From positions 95,890 through 159,889 of the forward strand of contig NZ_JAFCKQ010000013.1 of assembly GCF_018130215.1 (NCBI RefSeq): DNA of 64,000 bases. Reading direction: 5' to 3'. The DNA is from Bradyrhizobium jicamae. GTDB taxonomy: Bacteria; Pseudomonadota; Alphaproteobacteria; Rhizobiales; Xanthobacteraceae. Made by a program: the position numbers and the translations under genes. The notes under the pieces were generated by a model that was given only the letters and a program-made list of their open reading frames with translations, was not told the origin of the DNA and searched no databases. Below are positions 19,283-26,949 of this stretch, one piece after another; position 1 is the stretch's first letter, and the number at the start of each line of letters is the position of its first letter.

Positions 19283-19998
19283 GTCGCGGAATGCCCGTCG
19301 ATGTGGCCCGAGCGCAGTCGCACCACGCGGTCGCAGCGCTGCGCGAGCGAGAGGTCGTGCGTCACCAGCACCAGCGTCATGCCGCGCTCGGCGTGCTTGG
19401 TGAAGAGCAGGTCGACGATCTGCTTGCCGGTCGCCTCATCGAGATTTCCGGTCGGCTCATCCGCAACCAGGATCGCGGGATCGGGCGCGAGCGCGCGCGC
19501 AATCGCCACACGCTGCTGCTCGCCGCCCGAGAGTTGCGTCGGATAGTGATGCAGCCGTTCGCCGAGCCCGACCGATTGCAGCTCCTGCGCGGCACGCGCC
19601 GCGGCATCCTGCGCGCCGGCGAGTTCGAGCGGCACCGCGACATTCTCCAGCGCGGTCATGGTGGGGATCAGATGGAACGACTGGAAGACGATGCCGACCT
19701 GTCGGCCGCGGAAGCGTGCGAGCGCATCTTCATCGAGGGCATTGAACGAGGTGCCGTTGACGACCACCTCTCCGCTGTCTGGACGTTCCAGCCCCGCCAT
19801 CACCATCAGCAAGGTCGACTTGCCCGAGCCGGACGGACCGATCAGACCAATGGCCTCGCCCGCCGCCACACGAAGGCTGATATCTTTGAGGATATGGACT
19901 CGCGCCGCACCGCTGCCAAGCGAGAGGTTGACGTTCTTGACGGAGATGGTGTCCGGCTCGACGCCGGCCAGTGAAGAGGATTCGATGAGACTGTCCAT
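19279..19998 (-). CDS. ybbA: ABC transporter ATP-binding protein YbbA
   Basis: This is a 239-residue LolD/MacB-type ATPase partner of YbbP. It shows Walker A GPSGSGKST, Q-loop VFQSFHLIPTM, signature LSGGEQQRVAIARAL, Walker B ILVADEPTGNLD and the switch His in LVLVTHD. I start at MDSLIESSSLAG; longer readings enter the divergent tesA and lack similarity. The start codon lies inside the first codons of tesA on the other strand, so the promoters of the two genes must lie within each other's coding sequence. Confidence 0.93.
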   Translation of the reverse strand: MDSLIESSSLAGVEPDTISVKNVNLSLGSGAARVHILKDISLRVAAGEAIGLIGPSGSGKSTLLMVMAGLERPDSGEVVVNGTSFNALDEDALARFRGRQVGIVFQSFHLIPTMTALENVAVPLELAGAQDAAARAAQELQSVGLGERLHHYPTQLSGGEQQRVAIARALAPDPAILVADEPTGNLDEATGKQIVDLLFTKHAERGMTLVLVTHDLSLAQRCDRVVRLRSGHIDGHSAT

Positions 19999-20689
19999 GG
20001 TTCGGTCATATGGCACTTCCGCCGCTGCGGTCGAGGGCCGGTTGGCAATCTTCGTGCACATACTCGTGTTGCTTATGGGCTTGATGACAGCAGCGAGCGC
20101 GCAGACCTCGGCTCCGGCGAGGCCGTTCAAAATGGTGGTCCTGGGCGACTCGCTGAGCGCCGGCTACGGCCTTCCGGCCGCTGCCGCCTTCCCGGTCCGC
20201 CTGCAAAAAGCCTTGGAAGCCAAGGGGATAAAGGTCGACATGGTGAATGCCGGGGTGTCCGGTGACACCTCATCGGGCGGCCGCGACCGGGTCGATTGGT
20301 CGGTGCCCGATGGAACCGACGCGGTCATTGTCGAGCTCGGCGCCAATGATGCGCTGCGCGGCACCGATCCCGCGGTGACGCGCGCGGCGCTCTCCGACAT
20401 CATCACAAAGTTGAAGACGCGGAAGATCGCCGTGCTTTTGTGTGGCATGCTTGCGCCGCCGAATTACGGAAGCGACTACGCGGCGAAGTTCAACGCGATC
20501 TATCCGGACCTGTCGAAATCGCTCGGCGTGCCGCTCTATCCGTTCTTCCTCGACGGGGTTGCGGCGGACGCCAAGCTCAACCAGGCCGACGGCATGCATC
20601 CGACCGCCGAGGGTGTCGATATCGTCGTGAAGAACATGTTGCCCACGGTGGAGGCATTTCTCGGCACACTATCGGGGCAACACAGTTGA
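19985..20689 (+). CDS. tesA: Arylesterase/lysophospholipase TesA (SGNH hydrolase)
   Basis: This is a 234-residue SGNH/GDSL esterase with a signal peptide (hydrophobic LAIFVHILVLLMGLM, cut near ASA), so it is periplasmic. Block I is VVLGDSLSAGYGL with the catalytic Ser, followed by NAGVSGDTSSGG, ELGANDALRG and the DGMHPT block with catalytic Asp and His. E. coli TesA is a thioesterase, lysophospholipase and protease I. I start at the ATG after GAAGAGGA (19985); another ATG lies at 19997. The gene is divergent from ybbA with 14 bp of overlap, keeping the ybbP-ybbA/tesA neighbourhood of enterobacteria. Confidence 0.92.
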   Translation: MRLSMVRSYGTSAAAVEGRLAIFVHILVLLMGLMTAASAQTSAPARPFKMVVLGDSLSAGYGLPAAAAFPVRLQKALEAKGIKVDMVNAGVSGDTSSGGRDRVDWSVPDGTDAVIVELGANDALRGTDPAVTRAALSDIITKLKTRKIAVLLCGMLAPPNYGSDYAAKFNAIYPDLSKSLGVPLYPFFLDGVAADAKLNQADGMHPTAEGVDIVVKNMLPTVEAFLGTLSGQHS

Positions 20690-20857
20690 AAAGCGGGCAG
20701 CACGCCGCCCTGACCGTAGGTTTACCACCCGTTAACGCGTTATGCTTCGCAGAGTCATATAACTCGGGTACAAAAGAGATGTCGGTGATTCGTCACCGGG
20801 GTTTGTAACAGGGCGCGGGCTCCCAAAACTCGCGCCACCGCATCGAGGATTGCAGCG

Positions 20858-21394
20858 ATGCCGCGTCTGTTCACTGGACTGGAAATCCCGGCCGATATCG
20901 GCCAGACCCTCTCCAATTTGCGTGGCGGCCTACCCGGCGCACGTTGGATCGATCCCGAAAACTATCACGTCACGCTGCGCTTCATCGGAGACATCGACGG
21001 CATCTGGGCCAACGAGATCGCCTCGATGTTGTTTCGGGTGAACCGCAAGCCGTTCGAGGTCAAGCTGAAGGGCCTGTCGAGCTTCGGCGGACGCAAACCA
21101 CGCGCAGTGGTCGCCTCCGTCGAGCCGAGCAGGCCACTGATCGAGCTGCAGGCCGAACTCGAGCGGATGATGCAGCGGATGGGGCTCGATCCGGAGGGGC
21201 GCAAGTTCACGCCGCATGTAACGCTCGCGCGGCTGCATGATGCATCGAGCCAGGATGTCGCGGACTATCTGTCCGTGCGCGGCTACTTCCCGAGCCGCAC
21301 CTTCATGGCCGATCGCTTCGTGCTGTTCTCGTCTCGCGCCTCCACCGGCGGCGGGCCCTACGTGGTCGAGGACGCCTACGCGCTCTGCGCATAA
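20858..21394 (+). CDS. thpR: RNA 2',3'-cyclic phosphodiesterase ThpR
   Basis: This is a 178-residue protein of the 2H phosphoesterase superfamily, formerly called 2'-5' RNA ligase. It opens 2',3'-cyclic phosphate ends. Both HxT motifs are present: HVTL in the ENYHVTLRFIG block and HVTL in KFTPHVTLARL. A SRASTGGGPYVVE C-terminus matches the family. About 170 bp separate it from tesA with no clear terminator, and the region 20690-20857 shows only a weak palindrome (GAGT-CATATA-ACTC), so it may have its own promoter. Confidence 0.92.
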   Translation: MPRLFTGLEIPADIGQTLSNLRGGLPGARWIDPENYHVTLRFIGDIDGIWANEIASMLFRVNRKPFEVKLKGLSSFGGRKPRAVVASVEPSRPLIELQAELERMMQRMGLDPEGRKFTPHVTLARLHDASSQDVADYLSVRGYFPSRTFMADRFVLFSSRASTGGGPYVVEDAYALCA

Positions 21395-21403
21395 GCCTCT
21401 TCA

Positions 21404-21543
21404 CCTCGCCCCGCTTGCGGGGAGAGGTCGGATCGCATCGAAGATGCGATCCGGGTGAGGGGGTACATGTCGATCGATAGGCCACGTCGGGTGGTGAGAG
21501 CCCCTCACCCCGATCCTCTCCCCGCAAGAGCGGGGCGAGGGGG
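21404..21543. repeat. Inverted-repeat intergenic element between thpR and zapE
   Basis: The left arm CCTCGCCCCGCTTGCGGGGA continues into GAGGTCGGATCGCATC. The right arm near 21503-21543 holds the complementary CCTCTCCCCGCAAGAGCGGG. Within the left arm GATCGCATC-GAA-GATGCGATC (21431-21451) is a perfect hairpin. This text resembles a repeat I recall from many Rhizobiales intergenic regions. It can also act as a terminator for thpR. Confidence 0.6.
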
Positions 21544-21614
21544 AGGAAAGTGCATGCCCCCAACGCCAATTCTCGGCTTGCATTTTTCCGCGCAGTAGGG
21601 CCGTAAGGTGGGTC

Positions 21615-22796
21615 ATGCTCTCCACCTCGCCCAGTTCCTTCCTTGACCACTACAGGGCCCTGGTCGCCTCGGGCGCGATCGAGGCCGATCCTGCGCAGGC
21701 GCGCGCCGCGGAGGCGTTCGGCGCGCTCGACGAGCGGCTTTCGAGCTACAAGCCCCAGCGCAAGCAGGGGCTGCTTGGCCGGCTGTTCGGCGGCGACAAG
21801 GATCAGCCGCGCGGGCTCTACGTCCACGGCGAGGTGGGCCGCGGCAAGACCATGCTGATGGACCTGTTCTTCCAGCAAAGCCCGGTCGAGCACAAGCGCC
21901 GCGCGCATTTCCATGAGTTCATGGCCGAGGCGCATGAACGCATCTATGGCTACCGCCAGCAGATCGCGCGCGGCGAGATCGCGGACGCCGACGTGATCGC
22001 GCTCACCGCGCAGGCGATCTTCGACGAAGCCTGGCTGCTCTGCTTCGACGAATTCCACGTCACCGACATCGCGGACGCGATGATCCTCGGGCGCCTGTTC
22101 GCCAAGCTGTTCGAACTCGGGACCGTCGTGGTCGCCACCTCCAACGTCGCGCCTGACGATCTCTACAAGGGCGGTCTCAATCGTGCGCTGTTCCTGCCGT
22201 TCATCGCGCAGATCTCCGATCACATGGACGTGCTGCGGCTCGATGCGCGCACCGACTTCCGGCTGGAAAAGCTGTTCGGCGTGAAGATGTGGCTGGTGCC
22301 CGATGATGCCGAGGCCGGCGCCGCGATGGATGCCGCGTGGCGCAAGATGACCGGCAACGCGCCCTGCAAGTCGCGCGACATCGCGATCAAGGGGCGCGTG
22401 CTGCATGTGCCGTGCTCGTCGCACGGCGTCGCGCGCTTCGACTTCGCCGACATCTGCGAGAAGCCGCTCGCCGCGTCCGACTATCTCAGGCTCGCGCACG
22501 ACTACCACACCATCCTGATCGACCACATTCCGGTGATGGACTACGCCGAGCGCAACGCCGCGAAGCGCTTCATCTCGCTGATCGACACGCTCTATGACAA
22601 TGCCGTGAAGCTGATGGCTTCGGCGGCCGCCGATCCGGTGTCGCTGTACCTTGCCGACGAGGGCGTCGAGGCGATGGAGTTCAAGCGCACGTCGTCGCGG
22701 CTGATCGAAATGAGCTCGGAATCCTATCTGGCCCTGCCGCATGGCCGCAAGGACTCGGCGGCGAGCGGCGCGACGACCGGCCTGGTCGAGACCTGA
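21615..22796 (+). CDS. zapE: Cell division protein ZapE (AFG1-like ATPase)
   Basis: This is a 393-residue ATPase of the AFG1/ZapE family, which associates with the Z-ring and affects FtsZ in E. coli; mitochondrial Afg1 works in respiratory complex quality control. It shows Walker A GEVGRGKT (72-79), Walker B LLCFDEFHVTDIADAM, and the sensor-like VVATSNVAPDDLY and RTSSRLIEM arginine motif at the C-terminus. The length is normal. It precedes mdh by 180 bp with a hairpin between; the zapE-mdh order is common in Rhizobiales. Confidence 0.93.
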   Translation: MLSTSPSSFLDHYRALVASGAIEADPAQARAAEAFGALDERLSSYKPQRKQGLLGRLFGGDKDQPRGLYVHGEVGRGKTMLMDLFFQQSPVEHKRRAHFHEFMAEAHERIYGYRQQIARGEIADADVIALTAQAIFDEAWLLCFDEFHVTDIADAMILGRLFAKLFELGTVVVATSNVAPDDLYKGGLNRALFLPFIAQISDHMDVLRLDARTDFRLEKLFGVKMWLVPDDAEAGAAMDAAWRKMTGNAPCKSRDIAIKGRVLHVPCSSHGVARFDFADICEKPLAASDYLRLAHDYHTILIDHIPVMDYAERNAAKRFISLIDTLYDNAVKLMASAAADPVSLYLADEGVEAMEFKRTSSRLIEMSSESYLALPHGRKDSAASGATTGLVET

Positions 22797-22801
22797 GGAA
22801 T

Positions 22802-22837
22802 GTCATTTCCGGTTCGCGCTCGCGCGCCCGGAATGAC
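22802..22837. repeat. Palindromic repeat after zapE
   Basis: GTCATTTCCGG pairs with CCGGAATGAC around a GC-rich loop. The GTCATTCCGG-type palindrome with a CGCGCG loop is a frequent intergenic repeat in this lineage as far as I recall. It may end zapE transcription; no T-run follows. Confidence 0.5.
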
Positions 22838-22978
22838 GGTGGTCTGGCATGCCTGATCGAATTCCAGGCAGGGCCGACAATTGGGCAGGCCGCGACTTGA
22901 ATGGATCATTCGAAAGGGATAACCACCCTTGCAATCGACTTCCCTCCTCCCGCTACCAGTTCAAAGGACTGATTTCCC

Positions 22979-23947
22979 ATGGCACGCGACAAGATTGCAC
23001 TGATTGGCTCCGGACAGATCGGCGGAACGCTGGCGCACCTCGTCGGCCTCAAGGAACTTGGCGACGTCGTGCTGTTCGATATCGCTGAAGGCGTGCCGCA
23101 GGGCAAAGCGCTCGACATCGCGCAGTCGTCGCCGGTCGACGGTTTCGACTCCAATCTCGTCGGCGCCAATTCCTATGAAGCGCTCGACGGCGCCAAGGTC
23201 TGCATCGTCACCGCCGGCGTGCCACGCAAGCCCGGCATGAGCCGCGACGATCTCCTCTCGATCAATCTCAAGGTGATGGAGCAGGTCGGCGCCGGCATCA
23301 AGAAGTACGCCCCCGACGCCTTCGTCATCTGCATCACCAACCCGCTCGACGCGATGGTGTGGGCGCTGCAGAAGGCCTCGGGCCTGCCGCACAAGAAGGT
23401 AGTGGGCATGGCCGGCGTGCTCGACTCCGCGCGCTTCCGCTATTTCCTCGCCGACGAGTTCAACGTCTCGGTCGAGGACGTCACCGCCTTCGTGCTCGGC
23501 GGCCATGGCGACACCATGGTGCCGCTGACGCGCTACTCCACCGTCGCCGGCATTCCGTTGCCCGACCTCGTCAAGATGGGCTGGACCTCGCAGGCCCGCA
23601 TCGACGAGATCGTCGATCGCACCCGCAATGGCGGCGCCGAGATCGTCAACCTGCTCAAGACCGGCTCGGCGTTCTATGCTCCGGCGGCCTCCGCGATCGC
23701 GATGGCCGAGAGCTATCTGAAGGACAAGAAGCGCGTGCTGCCCTGCGCGGCCTATCTCAACGGCGAATACGGCGTGAAGGACATGTATGTCGGCGTGCCC
23801 ACCGTGATCGGCTCCAAGGGCGTCGAGCGCGTCGTCGAGATCGAACTGGCCGGCAAGGACCGCGAGGCCTTCGACAAGTCGGTCGGCGCGGTGCAGGGTC
23901 TGGTCGACGCCTGCAAGAAGATCGCGCCCGATCTGCTCGGCAAGTAA
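22979..23947 (+). CDS. mdh: Malate dehydrogenase
   Basis: This is a 322-residue NAD-dependent malate dehydrogenase of the LDH-like type used by Alphaproteobacteria, which oxidises malate to oxaloacetate. The dinucleotide-binding loop is IGSGQIGG (about 9-16), the substrate arginines lie in GVPRKPGMSRDDLL, and the catalytic His is in GGHGDTMVPL near residue 176. It heads the TCA gene cluster. A hairpin 16 bp after the stop partly separates it from sucC, so mdh and sucC may be transcribed both together and apart. Confidence 0.97.
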   Translation: MARDKIALIGSGQIGGTLAHLVGLKELGDVVLFDIAEGVPQGKALDIAQSSPVDGFDSNLVGANSYEALDGAKVCIVTAGVPRKPGMSRDDLLSINLKVMEQVGAGIKKYAPDAFVICITNPLDAMVWALQKASGLPHKKVVGMAGVLDSARFRYFLADEFNVSVEDVTAFVLGGHGDTMVPLTRYSTVAGIPLPDLVKMGWTSQARIDEIVDRTRNGGAEIVNLLKTGSAFYAPAASAIAMAESYLKDKKRVLPCAAYLNGEYGVKDMYVGVPTVIGSKGVERVVEIELAGKDREAFDKSVGAVQGLVDACKKIAPDLLGK

Positions 23948-23962
23948 TCCGGCTCGGCAATG

Positions 23963-23994
23963 GCCCGATAGGCGGATCCAATCGTCTATCGGGC
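23963..23994 (+). terminator. Hairpin after mdh
   Basis: GCCCGATAG and CTATCGGGC form a perfect 9-bp stem around a 14-base loop, 16 bp after the mdh stop. There is no T-run, so termination may be partial. A weak promoter-like TTGCGC-N16-TATGCC lies between it and sucC. Confidence 0.5.
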
Positions 23995-24115
23995 GCAACG
24001 TGATGAAATTCTGGCTGATTTTGTGGTTGCGCTTGTCTTGGTATATGGTATGCCAGCGTCAAGGCTGACGTGAATTCGACGAAATGGCCGCACGAGGGTT
24101 TGGGAGCGTCTTTCC

Positions 24116-25312
24116 ATGAATATCCACGAATACCAGGCCAAGGCACTGCTGCATGAATTCGGCGTGCCGATCTCGCGTGGCGTGCCGGTGCTGAAACCGG
24201 AAGACGCCGACGCGGCGGCAAAGCAGCTTCCCGGCCCGATCTGGGTGGTGAAAAGCCAGATCCATGCCGGCGGCCGCGGCAAGGGCAAGTTCAAGGAAGC
24301 CTCCGCCGGCGAGAAGGGCGGCGTCCGCATCGCCAAGTCTGTCGCCGAGGTCGATGAATTCGCCAGGCAGATGCTTGGCGCGACGCTGGTCACCGTGCAG
24401 ACCGGGCCGCACGGCAAGCAGGTCAACCGTCTCTACATCGAGGAAGGCTCCGAGATCGACAAGGAGTTCTACCTCTCGATCCTGGTCAACCGCGAAACCT
24501 CCGAAGTCTCCTTCGTCGTGTCGACCGAGGGCGGCGTCAACATCGAAGAGGTCGCGCATGCGACCCCGGAGAAGATCGTCTCCTTCTCCGTCGATCCCGC
24601 GACCGGCATCATGCCGCATCACGGCCGCACCGTCGCCGAGGCGCTGAAGCTGAAGGGCGACCTGGCCAAGCAGGCGGAGAAGCTGACCAGCCAGCTCTAT
24701 GCGGCGTTCGTCGCCAAGGACATGGCGATGCTGGAGATCAATCCGCTGGTCGTCACCAAGCAGGGCCAGCTCCGCGTGCTCGACGCCAAGGTGTCGTTCG
24801 ACAGCAACGCGCTCTACCGCCATCCGGACGTGGTCGCGCTGCGCGACGAGACCGAGGAAGACGCCAAGGAGATCGAAGCGTCGAAATACGACCTCAACTA
24901 TGTCGCGCTCGACGGCACGATCGGCTGCATGGTGAACGGCGCCGGCCTTGCAATGGCGACGATGGACATCATCAAGCTCTACGGCATGGAACCGGCGAAC
25001 TTCCTCGATGTCGGCGGCGGCGCCAGCGTCGAGAAGGTCGCGGCTGCGTTCAAGATCATCACCGCCGATCCGAACGTGAAGGGCATCCTGGTCAACATCT
25101 TCGGCGGCATCATGAAGTGTGACGTGATCGCCGAGGGCGTGGTCGCCGCGGTGAAGCAGGTCGGTCTCAAGGTGCCGCTGGTCGTGCGCCTCGAAGGCAC
25201 CAATGTCGAGCAGGGCAAGAAGATCATCCGCGAGAGCGGCCTCAACGTCCTGCCCGCCGACAATCTCGATGACGCCGCCCAGAAGATCGTGAAGGCCGTC
25301 AAGGGAGGCTAA
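24116..25312 (+). CDS. sucC: Succinyl-CoA synthetase beta subunit (ADP-forming)
   Basis: This is the 398-residue beta subunit of succinate-CoA ligase, which couples succinyl-CoA cleavage to ATP formation. The N-terminal ATP-grasp domain begins MNIHEYQAKALLHEFGVP and includes WVVKSQIHAGGRGKGKFK. The C-terminal CoA-ligase-like domain carries FLDVGGGASVEKV and GILVNIFGGIMKCDVIAEG. The length is typical. It is followed after 2 bp by a DUF1579 gene whose ribosome site overlaps the sucC end, then by sucD. Confidence 0.97.
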   Translation: MNIHEYQAKALLHEFGVPISRGVPVLKPEDADAAAKQLPGPIWVVKSQIHAGGRGKGKFKEASAGEKGGVRIAKSVAEVDEFARQMLGATLVTVQTGPHGKQVNRLYIEEGSEIDKEFYLSILVNRETSEVSFVVSTEGGVNIEEVAHATPEKIVSFSVDPATGIMPHHGRTVAEALKLKGDLAKQAEKLTSQLYAAFVAKDMAMLEINPLVVTKQGQLRVLDAKVSFDSNALYRHPDVVALRDETEEDAKEIEASKYDLNYVALDGTIGCMVNGAGLAMATMDIIKLYGMEPANFLDVGGGASVEKVAAAFKIITADPNVKGILVNIFGGIMKCDVIAEGVVAAVKQVGLKVPLVVRLEGTNVEQGKKIIRESGLNVLPADNLDDAAQKIVKAVKGG

Positions 25313-25314
25313 CG

Positions 25315-25791
25315 ATGGTCGATCATCTCGACGCCCCGACACCGCTCGACGAACACCGCAAGCTCGCGGTCTTCGCAGGCGAGTGGTCCGGCGACGAGGT
25401 GGTCTATCCGTCGCGCTGGACCGCAGGTGGTCCGGCCACCTCGAAGGTCGTCGCGCGCATTGCGCTCAACGGCTTCTACCTGATCCAGGACAGCGTGCAG
25501 ATGCGCGACGGCCAGGAGAGCTTCGCCACCCACGGCGTGTTCACCTATGACCGCGAGGATCGCGCCTACCGATTGTTTTGGCACGACTCGCTCGGCTACT
25601 ATCCGCCGTCGCCGGCCTCCGGCGGCTGGGTCAACAAATCGCTGGTCCTGGTGCGTGGCTCGCTGCGCGGCAATGCGCGTCACGTCTACGAGGTCGTCGA
25701 CGACAACACCTACAACATGAAGATCCAGTTCTCGCCTGACGCGGAAGGGTGGGCTGACGTGCTCACCGGCGTGTACCGGCGTATCCACTAA
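25315..25791 (+). CDS. DUF1579-family protein inserted between sucC and sucD
   Basis: This is a 158-residue soluble protein without signal or membrane segments. Its pattern (LAVFAGEWSGDEVVYPS, ARIALNGFYLIQDSVQM, GVFTYDREDRAYRLFWHDSLG, then alternating beta strands) fits the DUF1579 family, whose members are predicted beta-barrel proteins of unknown function. Its ATG is 2 bp after the sucC stop, with the GGAGG site in the sucC end, and 36 bp separate it from sucD. It is therefore almost certainly made with succinyl-CoA synthetase. Whether it acts on that enzyme is unknown. Confidence 0.75.
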   Translation: MVDHLDAPTPLDEHRKLAVFAGEWSGDEVVYPSRWTAGGPATSKVVARIALNGFYLIQDSVQMRDGQESFATHGVFTYDREDRAYRLFWHDSLGYYPPSPASGGWVNKSLVLVRGSLRGNARHVYEVVDDNTYNMKIQFSPDAEGWADVLTGVYRRIH

Positions 25792-25827
25792 CCCTTCACC
25801 GCTCGTCTCGCGAAAGCATCACGAACC

Positions 25828-26709
25828 ATGTCCATTCTGATCGACAAGAATACCAAGGTCATCTGCCAGGGCTTCACCGGCAAGAACGGCACCTTCCATT
25901 CGGAAGCGGCGATCGCTTACGGCACCAAGATGGTCGGCGGCGTGGCGCCGGGCAAAGGCGGCTCGACACATCTCAATCTGCCGGTGTTCGACACCGTCGC
26001 CGAGGCGCGCGCCAGGACCGGGGCCGACGCCTCGGTGGTCTACGTGCCCCCGCCGGGCGCGGCGGACGCGATCTGCGAGGCGATCGATGCGGAGATCCCG
26101 CTGATCGTCTGCATCACCGAGGGCATACCGGTGCTCGACATGGTGCGGGTGAAGCGTTCGCTGTCGGGATCGAAGTCGCGATTGATCGGACCGAACTGCC
26201 CGGGCGTGATGACCGCTGGCGAGTGCAAGATCGGCATCATGCCGGCCAACATCTTCAAGCCCGGCAGCGTCGGTATCGTTTCGCGCTCCGGCACGCTGAC
26301 CTATGAAGCGGTGTTCCAGACCACCCAGGAAGGCCTCGGCCAGACCACCGCGGTCGGCATCGGCGGCGACCCGGTCAAGGGAACCGAGTTCATCGACGTG
26401 CTGGAAATGTTCCTGGCCGACGAGAAGACCAAATCGATCGTCATGATCGGCGAGATCGGCGGCTCCGCCGAGGAAGATGCCGCTCAGTTCCTCAAGGACG
26501 AGGCCAAGCGCGGCCGCAAGAAGCCCATGGTCGGCTTCATCGCCGGCGTCACCGCTCCTCCCGGCCGCCGCATGGGCCACGCCGGCGCGATCATCTCGGG
26601 CGGCAAGGGCGATGCCGGCTCCAAGACCGCGGCCATGGAAGCGGCAGGTATCAAGGTCTCGCCATCGCCGGCACGGCTCGGGCACACCCTGGCCGAGATG
26701 CTGAAGTAA
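25828..26709 (+). CDS. sucD: Succinyl-CoA synthetase alpha subunit
   Basis: This is the 293-residue alpha subunit, carrying the CoA-binding domain and the phosphorylated histidine. It shows the family start SILIDKNTKVICQGFTGKNG, the GPNCPGVMTAGECKIGIMP block, SRSGTLTYEAV, and the active-site segment GRRMGHAGAIISGGKG with the phospho-His. The complex with SucC makes ATP from succinyl-CoA. A strong terminator follows 29 bp after the stop, so the sucC-DUF1579-sucD unit ends here and sucA starts from its own promoter. Confidence 0.97.
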   Translation: MSILIDKNTKVICQGFTGKNGTFHSEAAIAYGTKMVGGVAPGKGGSTHLNLPVFDTVAEARARTGADASVVYVPPPGAADAICEAIDAEIPLIVCITEGIPVLDMVRVKRSLSGSKSRLIGPNCPGVMTAGECKIGIMPANIFKPGSVGIVSRSGTLTYEAVFQTTQEGLGQTTAVGIGGDPVKGTEFIDVLEMFLADEKTKSIVMIGEIGGSAEEDAAQFLKDEAKRGRKKPMVGFIAGVTAPPGRRMGHAGAIISGGKGDAGSKTAAMEAAGIKVSPSPARLGHTLAEMLK

Positions 26710-26737
26710 ACCCTTCGAGAGATTTCGTGCCCTTCGC

Positions 26738-26769
26738 GGCGGTTCCAGTCACCGGAACCGCCGTTTTTT
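26738..26769 (+). terminator. Intrinsic terminator of sucCD unit
   Basis: GGCGGTTCC and GGAACCGCC form a perfect 9-bp stem with a 7-base loop, followed by GTTTTTTG. It is 29 bp after sucD and 180 bp before sucA. Confidence 0.85.
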
Positions 26770-26949
26770 GTCGCCAATACAGGGTTTGGCGCGCCTCTTG
26801 ATATTTTGAAATAACATTCATTTCTTGGTTCTTTTAGGCAGGATTATCCGACCCAGATGGGGTAAGGGTTATCCATCCGGCCGGCCCCCTTCAGACCGGC
26901 ACTGCGCCGTCTGCTACGCGCGAACCGAAAAAATCACCAGGACTGCCTC

